A DNA stretch of 64,000 nt, taken from contig CAMZEC010000002.1 in NCBI GenBank assembly GCA_947305645.1, positions 1 through 64,000 on the forward strand, in the 5' to 3' direction. Source of the DNA: an uncultured Bacteroidales bacterium. Lineage in GTDB: Bacteria; Bacteroidota; Bacteroidia; Bacteroidales; UBA932. Made by a program: the position numbers and the translations under genes. How positions within the stretch are numbered: the first letter of the stretch is position 1; every line of letters begins with the position of its first letter. The notes under the pieces were generated by a model, which saw nothing but the letters and a program-made list of their open reading frames with translations, did not search any database and was not told the DNA's origin. Of the stretch, positions 36,240 through 44,180 are shown piece by piece.

Positions 36240-36272
36240 GATTCTACCCTCAATCCAAATAGGGAGGGTAAG
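36240..36272 (-). repeat. REP-like palindrome B, degenerate copy 1
   Basis: GATTCTACCCTCAATCC and the following bases match the reverse complement of the perfect palindrome at 39174-39209, with one substitution in the centre and the last arm decayed (GGGTAAGG instead of GGGTAGAATC). With palindrome A it forms a mosaic pair. Confidence 0.65.
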
Positions 36273-36284
36273 GGCGTTTGAGGA

Positions 36285-36980
36285 CTAAAGCGGCCAGGAC
36301 GCAGGCGGTGGAGCTATCACGTGTAAATCATCGTGTTTTACCGGATGCTCCAGGTGAATCTCGTGGGCGTGCAGGCAAATACTGCCGTCCGGGTTGGATC
36401 GTGGAGCGCCGTACTTAAGGTCGCCTTTTATGGGACAGCCGATGTGCCCGAGCTGGCAGCGTATCTGGTGGTGGCGTCCTGTCAGCAGTTCCACCTCTAC
36501 CAGCTGGTACCGCTCCGTGCTTTTAAGCCACTTATAGTTCAGTTTGGCCAGTTTGGCGCCCGGGCGCTCTGTGGTAATATAGGATTTGTTCTTGGGCTCG
36601 TTCTTGATGAGCCAGTCTTCCAGGTGCCCCTCTGCGGGCTCAGGTTTGCTGCAGCAAAGGGCCCAATAGGTCTTGTGCGCTCCGCCTTCCTTAAAGATAA
36701 CGCCCAGGCGGCCCAGAGCCTTACTGGTCTTTGCCAGCACACAAATGCCGCTGACGGGACGGTCCAGTCGGTGAGGTATGCCCAGGAATACCTGACCCGG
36801 TTTGTCGTCGCGCTGGGCGATGAAAGCCTTGTAGGCTTCTGCCAGACACTCGTCTCCGGTTTTGTCACCCTGTGTGATCTCTCCGGGCAACTTGTTGACA
36901 ATCAGCAAGTGATTGTCCTCATAAAGGATACGGTTTTGCAGATTATGGTACTCCGCTTCTGTCAGCTTTCTGTAAATCAT
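36285..36980 (-). CDS. RluA-family pseudouridine synthase
   Basis: A 231-residue pseudouridine synthase without S4 domain. The catalytic Asp lies in PHRLDRPVSG (near 70-79), and LLTGRHHQIRCQL and YGAP are the other family motifs. It isomerises a uridine in rRNA or tRNA; the target cannot be told from sequence. The start is set by a -7 element seven bases upstream. Its 3' end faces the RAYT-associated repeats. Confidence 0.88.
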   Translation of the reverse strand: MIYRKLTEAEYHNLQNRILYEDNHLLIVNKLPGEITQGDKTGDECLAEAYKAFIAQRDDKPGQVFLGIPHRLDRPVSGICVLAKTSKALGRLGVIFKEGGAHKTYWALCCSKPEPAEGHLEDWLIKNEPKNKSYITTERPGAKLAKLNYKWLKSTERYQLVEVELLTGRHHQIRCQLGHIGCPIKGDLKYGAPRSNPDGSICLHAHEIHLEHPVKHDDLHVIAPPPASWPL

Positions 36981-36987
36981 AATAATG

Positions 36988-36995
36988 CAAATATA
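36988..36995 (-). promoter_or_regulatory. -7 promoter element, leaderless type
   Basis: Minus strand TATATTTG, ending seven bases before the ATG at 36980. Confidence 0.6.
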
Positions 36996-37006
36996 CTACT
37001 TTTATT

Positions 37007-37126
37007 AATTCCGGCGCCTGTACTTGGGCGGAGAGCAATCCGGCTACGTCCATTCTCGCGGCTTCGCCGCTGCGGCTGAGTAACGCCGGACCGCTCTCTG
37101 CCACAAATTAATCGGCGCCGGAATTC
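37007..37126 (+). repeat. Intergenic nested hairpin element E3
   Basis: Outer arms AATTCCGGCGCC (about 37007-37018) and GGCGCCGGAATT (37114-37125) pair perfectly; inside, GGCGGAGAGC..TCCGGC pairs imperfectly with GCCGGACCGCTCTCTGCC (about 37028-37043 with 37084-37102). The centre is G/C-rich (GCGGCTTCGCCGC). It lies between the divergent RluA-family and dnaK genes and would separate their promoters. Confidence 0.6.
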
Positions 37127-37139
37127 TGACAATTTGTCA
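37127..37139 (+). promoter_or_regulatory. Short palindrome upstream of dnaK
   Basis: TGACAATTTGTCA: TGACA and TGTCA arms around three bases, about 95 bases before the dnaK start. It could be an operator or part of a promoter; nothing more is shown. Confidence 0.3.
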
Positions 37140-37179
37140 CAAAACGGACAATGGCAAAAGATTTGATGATTGAAGATGT

Positions 37180-37195
37180 GGACCGCAAGAGGTCC
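37180..37195 (+). promoter_or_regulatory. Small hairpin in the probable dnaK leader
   Basis: GGACC-GCAAGA-GGTCC, a 5-bp stem about 37 bases before the dnaK ATG. Possible 5' leader structure; role unknown. Confidence 0.3.
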
Positions 37196-37231
37196 GGAAC
37201 AATTGAAGTAAAACAAAAAAGAATTATAGAT

Positions 37232-39169
37232 ATGGGAAAAATTATCGGAATCGATCTCGGCACCACCAATTCGTGCGTAGCCGTTATGGAAGGCAACCAG
37301 CCTACTGTTATCATCAATGACGAAGGCGCCCGCACCACGCCGTCCGTCGTTGCATTCACAGACAATGGCGAGCGTAAGGTCGGATCTCCTGCAAAGCGTC
37401 AGGCGATCACCAACCCTGGCAACACCATTTTCTCCATCAAGCGTTTCATGGGTGAAACCTACGACCAGGTGAGCAAGGAAGTCGCACGCGTTCCTTATAA
37501 AGTTAACCGTGGCGACAACAACACTCCCCGTGTAGATATCAACGGTCGTCTTTACAGTCCTCAGGAAATCTCCGCAATCATTCTCCAGAAGATGAAGAAG
37601 ACCGCAGAAGATTATCTCCGTCAACCTGTCACCGAGGCGGTTATCACCGTCCCCGCTTACTTCTCCGACAGCCAGCGTCAGGCCACCAAGGAGGCAGGCA
37701 AGATCGCCGGTCTGGATGTGAAACGTATCATCAACGAGCCTACCGCAGCCGCTCTTGCCTACGGTCTGGACAAGAAGAACAAGAACATGAAGGTCGCCGT
37801 CTATGACCTTGGCGGCGGTACTTTCGATATCTCCATCCTGGAACTCGGCGACGGCGTTTTTGAGGTCCGTTCCACCAACGGTGACACCCACCTCGGCGGC
37901 GACGACTTCGACCAGGCAGTAATCGACTGGCTTGCCGGCGAGTTCGCATCCGAGAACGGCGGCATGGACCTGAAGAAAGATCCTATGGCCCTCCAGCGTC
38001 TTAAGGAAGCTGCCGAGAAGGCGAAGATCGAACTTTCCAACGCCACCAGCGCAGAGATCAACCTGCCGTACATCACCGCAGTCGACGGCATGCCCAAGCA
38101 CCTGGTGAAGACCCTTACCCGTGCCAAGTTCGAGGCCCTTTGCGACGACCTCTTCCGCCGCAGCATCGAGCCTTGCCGCAAGGCCCTCGAGGATGCCAAA
38201 CTGAGCGCATCCCAGATAGACGAAGTCCTGCTCGTGGGCGGTTCTACCCGTATCCCCAAGGTGCAGGAGATGGTGAAGGAATTCTTCGGCAAGGAGCCCA
38301 ACAAGAGCGTCAACCCCGACGAGGTCGTGGCTATCGGCGCTGCTATCCAGGGCGGTGTTCTCACCGGCGACGTGAAGGACGTACTGCTGCTCGACGTTAC
38401 ACCTCTGAGCCTCGGTATCGAGACCCTCGGCGGAGTGATGACCAAGCTCATCGAGTCCAACACCACCATCCCCGCCAAGAAGAGCCAGGTATTCAGCACT
38501 GCGGCCGACAACCAGCCGAGCGTTGAAATCCGCGTGCTCCAAGGCGAGCGCCCCATGGCAAAGGACAACAAGCAGATCGGAGTGTTCCATCTGGACGGCA
38601 TAGCCCCCGCACCCCGCGGCATACCTCAGATCGAAGTAAGCTTCGACATCGACGCCAACGGCATCCTGAGCGTCTCCGCGAAGGATAAGGCTACCGGCAA
38701 GGAGCAGAGTATCCGTATCGAGGCTTCAAGCGGCCTGAGCGACGCCGAAATCCAGCGCATGCGCGATGAAGCCAAGGCCAACGAAGAAGCAGACAAGGCC
38801 GAGAAGGAGCGTGTAGACAAGATCAACAATGCCGACGCCATGGTGTTCCAGACAGAGAAGAACCTCAAGGAATATGGCGACAAGATTCCTTCCGACAAGA
38901 AGAACGCCATCGAGAACGCGTGTGCAGAGCTTAAGAAGGCTGTCGAGGCCAAGGACCTCAGTGCCATCGAGCGTTACAACTCCGAACTGGAAGCCGCATG
39001 GCACGCTGCATCCGAGGATATGGCCAAGGCCGCACAGGGCGGTGCCCAGGGTCCTCAGGACGGAGCCGGATTCAACCCCGGAAACGGCGGCTTCGGCGGC
39101 CAGCAGGGCGGTCCCCAGTCCGGACCCGGTCCGGACTACGGCAACAACAATCAGCCGGATGAGCAATAA
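37232..39169 (+). CDS. dnaK: Chaperone protein DnaK (Hsp70)
   Basis: A 645-residue Hsp70. The start is the ATG giving [15 protein letters not shown], the universal DnaK N-terminus; an in-frame ATG at 37151 would add 27 residues not found in the family. It shows [10 protein letters not shown] (near 198), LVGGSTRIP (near 333), the linker [12 protein letters not shown] and a Gly/Gln/Pro-rich C-terminal tail. It folds proteins with DnaJ and GrpE, neither of which is adjacent. Followed by REP-like palindromes. Confidence 0.97.
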   Translation: MGKIIGIDLGTTNSCVAVMEGNQPTVIINDEGARTTPSVVAFTDNGERKVGSPAKRQAITNPGNTIFSIKRFMGETYDQVSKEVARVPYKVNRGDNNTPRVDINGRLYSPQEISAIILQKMKKTAEDYLRQPVTEAVITVPAYFSDSQRQATKEAGKIAGLDVKRIINEPTAAALAYGLDKKNKNMKVAVYDLGGGTFDISILELGDGVFEVRSTNGDTHLGGDDFDQAVIDWLAGEFASENGGMDLKKDPMALQRLKEAAEKAKIELSNATSAEINLPYITAVDGMPKHLVKTLTRAKFEALCDDLFRRSIEPCRKALEDAKLSASQIDEVLLVGGSTRIPKVQEMVKEFFGKEPNKSVNPDEVVAIGAAIQGGVLTGDVKDVLLLDVTPLSLGIETLGGVMTKLIESNTTIPAKKSQVFSTAADNQPSVEIRVLQGERPMAKDNKQIGVFHLDGIAPAPRGIPQIEVSFDIDANGILSVSAKDKATGKEQSIRIEASSGLSDAEIQRMRDEAKANEEADKAEKERVDKINNADAMVFQTEKNLKEYGDKIPSDKKNAIENACAELKKAVEAKDLSAIERYNSELEAAWHAASEDMAKAAQGGAQGPQDGAGFNPGNGGFGGQQGGPQSGPGPDYGNNNQPDEQ

Positions 39170-39173
39170 AACC

Positions 39174-39209
39174 GATTCTACCCTCCCAATTTGGATTGAG
39201 GGTAGAATC
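39174..39209 (+). repeat. REP-like palindrome B, intact copy
   Basis: A 36-base palindrome: GATTCTACCCTC and GAGGGTAGAATC pair perfectly over 12 bases around a 12-base centre. It begins four bases after the dnaK stop and may double as its terminator. The stem contains GTAG. Confidence 0.75.
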
Positions 39210-39221
39210 AAAAAATAGCAA

Positions 39222-39270
39222 GATTGCGCCTACTCTCCTTTTTCTTTCAGGGGGTAGGCGCAATATCGCT
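39222..39270 (+). repeat. REP-like palindrome A, copy 2
   Basis: 49 bases identical to 36184-36232 and in the same orientation. Relative to copy 1 the order of A and B is reversed, as in mosaic REP arrays. Confidence 0.8.
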
Positions 39271-39455
39271 CAGGCTCTTCATCATCTTTTCGGCCGCCGC
39301 CTTCACCTTTTCTGTGGCTTTCCTGTTGCGGAGATAGTAATTCACTTTTCCATCGGGTCTATGGATTCGTCGTATACTTTGACTTTTCCTGTGCCTTAAC
39401 GGCAACAAAAAGAGATGTGAACAAGGCGGCAATGGCTAATATCTTTCTTATATTA
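39247..39455 (-). pseudogene. Decayed small secreted-protein gene
   Basis: Reading the minus strand from about 39455 gives, without a usable start codon, RKILAIAALFTSLFVAVKAQ, a signal-peptide-like stretch. It then stops at a TAG near 39360. A second frame continues with KVKVYDESIDP and a third with DGKVNYYLRNRKATEKVKAAA, ending in a stop inside palindrome A. This looks like one gene broken by at least two frameshifts and a lost start. The product family was not recognised. It follows nadD on the same strand. Confidence 0.45.
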
Positions 39456-39461
39456 AAATAG

Positions 39462-40019
39462 TTACATGAGCCACTCGCTCATGTCTTCGCCTGCGGCGAT
39501 GCCATCCCTGATAAGTGTGGAAGAAATGTCTACGAAAGGGGAGTCGAGTATCTCTATCTTTGCCTGCGGCAACTGTTCGAGTATGTCTTCCCTAATCATT
39601 TCAGGATCATATCCTTTGCGGGGATAGACCACGACTCCGTATTCTGTCAATATGCGCGCGGCGTCGCGCCAGTTCATGAAGTTCTGCAGGTTGTCCGCCC
39701 CTATCACCAGGGTGAAACTGTTCTCCGGCTCCCGTATGCGCAGCGCGTCCAGGGTGCGGATTGTATAATGAGGCGGCTCCATGTCCAGCTCGATATTGTC
39801 CACCCACACGTGGAGCTCCGGATGCCGGCGTGCCGCTTCAATGGCGTCACGGTAACGCTTTTCGGCTGAAAGGGCTTTCTCCGGGTCCTTGAAAGGATTC
39901 TGGGGCGATATTACAAGGTACACCCAGTCGAAGCCGCTGTCGTTCGTCAGGTATTCCATGATGGCCTGATGACCGATGTGCAGGGGGTCGAAGGAACCGG
40001 AGTAAACAGCTATGCGCAT
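39462..40019 (-). CDS. nadD: Nicotinate-nucleotide adenylyltransferase
   Basis: A 185-residue nucleotidyltransferase with GSFDPLHIGH (near 8-17) and ISSTLIRD (near 167), the two signature motifs. It adenylates nicotinate mononucleotide in NAD synthesis. Starts inside the last 10 bases of gmk, so translation is coupled. Confidence 0.93.
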   Translation of the reverse strand: MRIAVYSGSFDPLHIGHQAIMEYLTNDSGFDWVYLVISPQNPFKDPEKALSAEKRYRDAIEAARRHPELHVWVDNIELDMEPPHYTIRTLDALRIREPENSFTLVIGADNLQNFMNWRDAARILTEYGVVVYPRKGYDPEMIREDILEQLPQAKIEILDSPFVDISSTLIRDGIAAGEDMSEWLM

Positions 40020-40579
40020 AAGAATTCGTCTACCATTGCTTCCGCTTTGGCAAAAGTGTCTTCCAGTTTGTCGTTCACGAGCTCGCGGTCAAAGCGGCCG
40101 GCGGCGAAGTCAAGCTCGGACTGAGCCTTCTCCAGACGCTCGCGTATTGCTTCTTCGGTATCAGTGGCACGTCCGCGCAGGCGTTTCTCCAATACCTCCA
40201 GAGACGGGGGAACTATAAGCACGGAGAGAGCGGTGTCTCCGAAATACTTCTTAAGGCTCACGCCTCCCTTTACATCTACGTCGAATACAATCACGTGGCC
40301 TTTGGCCCAGATGCGCTCCACTTCCGATTTGAGGGTGCCGTAAAAACGGTCGTGATACACTTCTTCGTATTCCACGAATGCATCTTCGGATATCAATTTG
40401 CGGAAACGCTCTGCATTTATGAAATAGTATTCTACACCGTCTTGTTCGGAGCCCCTGGGGGAGCGTGACGTGGCACTGATGGAAAATTCGAACTCCGGGT
40501 GAAGGCTCAGGAGATGTCCTACCACCGTACTTTTTCCAGCTCCGGAGGGCGCCGAGAAGATTATTACTTTACCGTTCAT
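40010..40579 (-). CDS. gmk: Guanylate kinase
   Basis: A 189-residue kinase with P-loop SAPSGAGKST (near 9-18) and the GMP-binding region (SATSRSPRGSEQDGVEY, near 36-52). It converts GMP to GDP. A weak -7-like TATCTTTA lies at 40600-40607 on the minus strand. First gene of the gmk-nadD pair. Confidence 0.94.
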   Translation of the reverse strand: MNGKVIIFSAPSGAGKSTVVGHLLSLHPEFEFSISATSRSPRGSEQDGVEYYFINAERFRKLISEDAFVEYEEVYHDRFYGTLKSEVERIWAKGHVIVFDVDVKGGVSLKKYFGDTALSVLIVPPSLEVLEKRLRGRATDTEEAIRERLEKAQSELDFAAGRFDRELVNDKLEDTFAKAEAMVDEFLCA

Positions 40580-40630
40580 AATTAATTATGATTTCGCGAT
40601 AAAGATACTAATTCTTTCGAAAAGAATTGC

Positions 40631-40638
40631 TATATTTG
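40631..40638 (+). promoter_or_regulatory. -7 promoter element of the aldolase gene
   Basis: TATATTTG followed by CG; the start is at 40681, so the leader is about 39 bases. Confidence 0.6.
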
Positions 40639-40680
40639 CGTGATTTACAAGAACGTTAGTTTACACTGTTATATCAAATT

Positions 40681-41685
40681 ATGAAAGTATCCTTTAAAGA
40701 TCTTGGTCTGGTGAACACCCGCGAGATGTTCGCAAAGGCCGTCAAGGGCGGTTACGCCATCCCTGCATTCAATTTCAACAACATGGAGCAGCTCCAGGCT
40801 ATCATCCAGGCTGCTACCGAGACCAAGTCTCCGGTTATTCTCCAAGTGAGCAAGGGCGCGCGCAACTATGCAAACCAGACCCTTCTCCGTTATATGGCAC
40901 AGGGTGCTGTAGAGTATGCCAAGGAGCTTGGTTGGAAAAAGCCTCAGATTGTTCTTCACCTCGATCATGGCGACAGCTATGAGGTTTGCAAGAGCTGCGT
41001 TGATTTCGGCTTCTCTTCCGTTATGATCGACGGATCCGCTCTCCCTTACGACGAGAACGTGAAGCTCACCCGCAAAGTCGTCAACTACGCACACAAGTTC
41101 GATGTGACCGTCGAGGCTGAGCTCGGCGTGCTCGCAGGTGTTGAGGACGAGGTTTCCGCCGAGGTCTCCCATTACACAAAGCCCGAGGAGGTAATCGACT
41201 TCGTCAAGAAGACCAAGTGCGACTCCCTCGCAATCTCCATCGGTACCAGCCACGGTGCATACAAATTCAAACCCGAGCAGTGCACCCGTGACCCCAAGAC
41301 CGGCCGTCTGGTACCTCCGCCCCTCGCATTCGACGTGCTGAAGGCTATCGAGAAGAAACTCCCCGGTTTCCCCATCGTTCTCCACGGATCCAGTTCCGTT
41401 CCTCAGGAGTATGTCGATATCATCAATGCAAACGGCGGCAAGCTCCCCGATGCAGTAGGTATCCCCGAGGAGCAGCTCCGCAAGGCTGCCAAGAGCGCTG
41501 TCTGCAAGATCAACATCGACTCCGACAGCCGTCTTGCAATGACTGCTGCTATCCGCAAGCACTTCAACGAGTTCCCCGGACATTTCGATCCCCGTCAGTA
41601 CCTCAAGCCCGCCCGTGAGGAGATGAAGAAGATGTACATCGAGAAGATCGTCAACGTCCTCGGTTCCAACGGCAAAGCCAGGTAG
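40681..41685 (+). CDS. fba: Class II fructose-bisphosphate aldolase
   Basis: A 334-residue zinc aldolase. The catalytic Asp and a zinc His are in LHLDHGDS (near 100-107); further zinc ligands lie in VEAELG (Glu) and IVLHGSSSVP (His), and SIGTSHGAYKF binds phosphate. It cleaves fructose 1,6-bisphosphate in glycolysis. Its codon use is strongly biased to C-ending codons, fitting high expression. It ends at a good terminator. Confidence 0.92.
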   Translation: MKVSFKDLGLVNTREMFAKAVKGGYAIPAFNFNNMEQLQAIIQAATETKSPVILQVSKGARNYANQTLLRYMAQGAVEYAKELGWKKPQIVLHLDHGDSYEVCKSCVDFGFSSVMIDGSALPYDENVKLTRKVVNYAHKFDVTVEAELGVLAGVEDEVSAEVSHYTKPEEVIDFVKKTKCDSLAISIGTSHGAYKFKPEQCTRDPKTGRLVPPPLAFDVLKAIEKKLPGFPIVLHGSSSVPQEYVDIINANGGKLPDAVGIPEEQLRKAAKSAVCKINIDSDSRLAMTAAIRKHFNEFPGHFDPRQYLKPAREEMKKMYIEKIVNVLGSNGKAR

Positions 41686-41706
41686 GATTAAAAATCGCAA
41701 AAAATA

Positions 41707-41739
41707 AGGGCCCGAAACATTTCGGGCTCTTTTTTTTAT
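41707..41739 (+). terminator. Rho-independent terminator after fba
   Basis: GCCCGAA-ACAT-TTCGGGC stem-loop followed by eight T. Confidence 0.85.
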
Positions 41740-41750
41740 AAAAAAAACAT

Positions 41751-41758
41751 TACCTTTG
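41751..41758 (+). promoter_or_regulatory. -7 promoter element of corA-galM
   Basis: TACCTTTG; corA starts at 41821, so the leader is about 58 bases. No riboswitch was recognised in it. Confidence 0.55.
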
Positions 41759-41820
41759 CACGTTTCCACGATAGTTCAACCCCTTCCGACAAGTGCGCCG
41801 GGAACAAACAGGAAGGCAAG

Positions 41821-42774
41821 ATGATCAGAATTTTCTACCGCTCCGGGGCTGAGATATGTCTCGCCCAAGCAGAAAAACAACTGACTGCCATCGGCAAGGA
41901 CAACGTACTCTGGATAGACCTCATCTCCCCGAGCGGTGAGGAAAAAAGAGCCGTAGAGGCATTCCTGGACACGGAAATCCAAAGCCGCGCGCAAGCTGAG
42001 GAAATCGAGAGCTCTTCCCGTTTCTGGGAGGACGACAAGGCCATTTACGCGAACACCAACTTCTTGTCTCCTGCTGACGACGAGATGTTGATGGATCCTG
42101 TATCCTTCATCCTTGCGGATCGATCCATTACTACTCTTCGAGAAATTCCCCTGCGTTCCTTTGATACCCTGCAGCGCAAGATTCAGGCTCTTCCGGACCA
42201 GTTCCCCGACGGCTTTACCGTATTCGTGGAGATAATGGACAAGCGTGTCGACCTTGACGCCGATATCGTGGAGCTTATCTCCAAAGACGTTTCCCAGTTC
42301 AGCAAGCGCATCAACCAGCAGGAAGACATTAACGAAGAATTCCTCCTGGATATCAACCAGTTGCAGGAGAATGCAATGTTCGTGCGCGAAAACGTTGTGG
42401 ATAAACAGAGGCTCATTTCGAATATCATCAAGAGCAAGCGCTGTCCCAAGAACTCCGACATCCGCGAGGACCTGTCGGTCATTCTTCAAGATATAGCTTC
42501 CCTTATCAACCATACCAATTTTGCTTTCGAGAGGCTGGAGTATCTGCAGGATACCGTGGTGGGCCTTATCAACCTGGAGCAGAACAGCATAATGAAGATT
42601 TTCACCTTCGTGTCCCTGCTCCTAATGCCTGCCACCCTGGTCGCCAGCTTCTACGGCATGAACGTTACCCTGCCGCTTGCCGACAAGTGGTGGGCCTGGC
42701 TCGCCATCGCTCTCCTGATGGTCTTCCTCATCGTTGGAATCTGGATGATATTCAAGCACAAGAAAATGTTATGA
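41821..42774 (+). CDS. corA: CorA-family magnesium/divalent cation transporter
   Basis: A 317-residue protein with the long cytoplasmic domain, a stalk helix, and two C-terminal membrane segments (about 257-277 and 288-310). The YGMNV motif (near 277) between them is the CorA selectivity signature. It forms a pentameric channel for Mg2+. The stop overlaps the start of galM (ATGA). Confidence 0.93.
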   Translation: MIRIFYRSGAEICLAQAEKQLTAIGKDNVLWIDLISPSGEEKRAVEAFLDTEIQSRAQAEEIESSSRFWEDDKAIYANTNFLSPADDEMLMDPVSFILADRSITTLREIPLRSFDTLQRKIQALPDQFPDGFTVFVEIMDKRVDLDADIVELISKDVSQFSKRINQQEDINEEFLLDINQLQENAMFVRENVVDKQRLISNIIKSKRCPKNSDIREDLSVILQDIASLINHTNFAFERLEYLQDTVVGLINLEQNSIMKIFTFVSLLLMPATLVASFYGMNVTLPLADKWWAWLAIALLMVFLIVGIWMIFKHKKML

Positions 42775-43889
42775 AAAGACTCGCCCCCATTCTGGCGCTC
42801 GTGGTGTTTGCCGCTTGCGCCAAGCCTGTTCAGCTCCTGCCGGCATCAGCTTTCGACACGGAAATCGACGGAAAAACCGTGTCGCTTTATACTATCGAAG
42901 GCGGCGGCCTGACTGCCCAGATTACGAATTACGGCGCCCGCGTGGTGTCGCTGTGGGTGCCCGACAGGGACGGCTGCCTGCGGGACGTGGTAATCGGTTA
43001 CGGCAACATCGATGCTTACGTGAACAATCCCGGCGAGCGTTTCCTGGGCTCGAGCCCCGGGCCGGTGGCTAACCGTATCGGGGGCGCTTCGTTTGAACTC
43101 GACGGCGTGACATATACACTCGATAAGAACGACGGGGAGAATACCCTTCATGGCGGTTTCGTGGGAATCGACAACCTGGTGTGGGACGTAGTGGAGCAGG
43201 GGAAGAATAGCATCAAGATGCAGGTGGTCCATCCCGACGGCCTCGGTGGCTTCCCCGGCAACAAGACCATAAGTGCCAGGTTTACACTTACATCCAATTC
43301 TTCACTGAAAGTAGAGTTTGAGGCAACGACCGATGCTCCTACGCCCATGAACCTTGCCCACCACTCGTTCTTCAACCTGAAGGGCAGCGGCGACGGCGAC
43401 ATCCTCGGGCACATGCTTCTTATCAAGGGACATGCTATTACGCCCGTTAACGAGCAGTTGATTCCGGGAGACGAGGTGGTGGCGCTTGACGGGACGGCTT
43501 TCGATTTCCGGGAGCCGCATCCGATAGGGGAGCGAATCGGTGCGGACGACTTACAGATTCATAACGGGCACGGGTATGATCATAATTGGGTGCTGGATGT
43601 TGACGGAAACGGTTCTGTCACGGTGAACGCCACGGTCTTTGATCCGGTGTCCGGCACATTCATGGAAGTTTTGTCGGATCAGCCCGGCCTTCAGTTCTAC
43701 AGCGGCAATTTCTTCGGCGACGGCAAAACCGTCGATAAATACGGGCATGCGATTGTGTACCGCGGCGCCCTTGCCCTCGAAACGCAGAAATTCCCCGACA
43801 GCGTGCATCATCCGCAGTTTCCGAACACCATTCTCCGCCCCGGCGAAACCTACCGCCACACCTGCGCTTACCGCTTCAGCAGCAAGTAG
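42771..43889 (+). CDS. galM: Aldose 1-epimerase (mutarotase), lipoprotein
   Basis: A 372-residue lipoprotein form of galactose mutarotase. Lipobox FAAC (Cys16); then the galM fold with NRIGGASF, the catalytic base region NLAHHSFFNL (His near 200) and the catalytic Glu in ALETQKFPDS (near 335). It interconverts alpha and beta anomers of hexoses, here probably in the periplasm. The start at 42771 is supported by the signal peptide and the ATGA overlap; the frame is open 84 bases upstream. The stop lies within a hairpin arm. Confidence 0.92.
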   Translation: MKRLAPILALVVFAACAKPVQLLPASAFDTEIDGKTVSLYTIEGGGLTAQITNYGARVVSLWVPDRDGCLRDVVIGYGNIDAYVNNPGERFLGSSPGPVANRIGGASFELDGVTYTLDKNDGENTLHGGFVGIDNLVWDVVEQGKNSIKMQVVHPDGLGGFPGNKTISARFTLTSNSSLKVEFEATTDAPTPMNLAHHSFFNLKGSGDGDILGHMLLIKGHAITPVNEQLIPGDEVVALDGTAFDFREPHPIGERIGADDLQIHNGHGYDHNWVLDVDGNGSVTVNATVFDPVSGTFMEVLSDQPGLQFYSGNFFGDGKTVDKYGHAIVYRGALALETQKFPDSVHHPQFPNTILRPGETYRHTCAYRFSSK

Positions 43890-43906
43890 CCACGCTACTT
43901 GCTGCT
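43878..43906 (+). terminator. Hairpin at the galM stop codon
   Basis: AGCAGCAAGTAG and CTACTTGCTGCT pair perfectly over 12 bases around CCACG. The left arm ends in the galM stop codon. No T-run follows, so termination is a guess. Confidence 0.5.
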
Positions 43907-44021
43907 CACTACTATCCCTCTGCACCCCCAGGGGACAAGGGGAAGGTTCCCCATGCGCTGCTCCTTCGTCGCAGCGATCCCCTCTGTCGGCGCAAGCGCC
44001 TCCGGACCATCTCTTCGAACC
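43907..44021 (+). repeat. G/C-rich repeat-like intergenic sequence
   Basis: Part of the 290-base gap between galM and mntP. It contains CCCCCAGGGGACA (near 43925), also present in element E1, followed by a GGGGAAGGTTCCCC palindrome. No coding sequence or RNA gene was recognised. Confidence 0.4.
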
Positions 44022-44180
44022 AGCTGCGCAGCGAAGCGGGCCAGGGGGACTGTTGCGGCAACCCGTGGCCGCCCGTGGCCACGTGAACGGGAGGGGCCCA
44101 CAAGCGTAGCGCAGTGGGAGGGATGAGCGAAGCGAAGGATCTGCCGCGGCAGTCCCCCTGCGAGCGCAAGCTGCGCAGCT
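44022..44180 (+). repeat. Intergenic hairpin element E4
   Basis: Arms of 39 bases (44022-44060 and 44142-44180) pair at about 28 positions, with perfect ends (AGCTGCGCAGC) and a perfect AGGGGGACTG block. The interior, on the minus strand, has CATCCCTCCCAC and GTGGGCCCCTCCCGTT, matching the core of E1. The right arm overlaps the mntP stop codon. Confidence 0.65.

Noticed and set aside
36184-36272. CRISPR array
   Set aside because: Only two different palindromes per site and no regular spacers or cas genes.
37151-37231. 27-residue N-terminal extension of DnaK
   Set aside because: DnaK proteins start at [12 protein letters not shown]; the extension is not part of the family and is better read as leader.
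36977-38590. 537-residue open frame antisense to dnaK
   Set aside because: Antisense of highly biased dnaK codons; the product resembles no family.
39222-39270. Simple intrinsic terminator only
   Set aside because: The sequence is identical over 49 bases, loop included, to a copy 3 kb away, which a plain terminator would not show.
40669-41769. 366-residue open frame antisense to fba
   Set aside because: Shadow frame; it also covers the fba terminator.
41759-41820. Mg2+-sensing riboswitch before corA
   Set aside because: The leader is only about 58 bases and no M-box or ykkC-like features were recognised.
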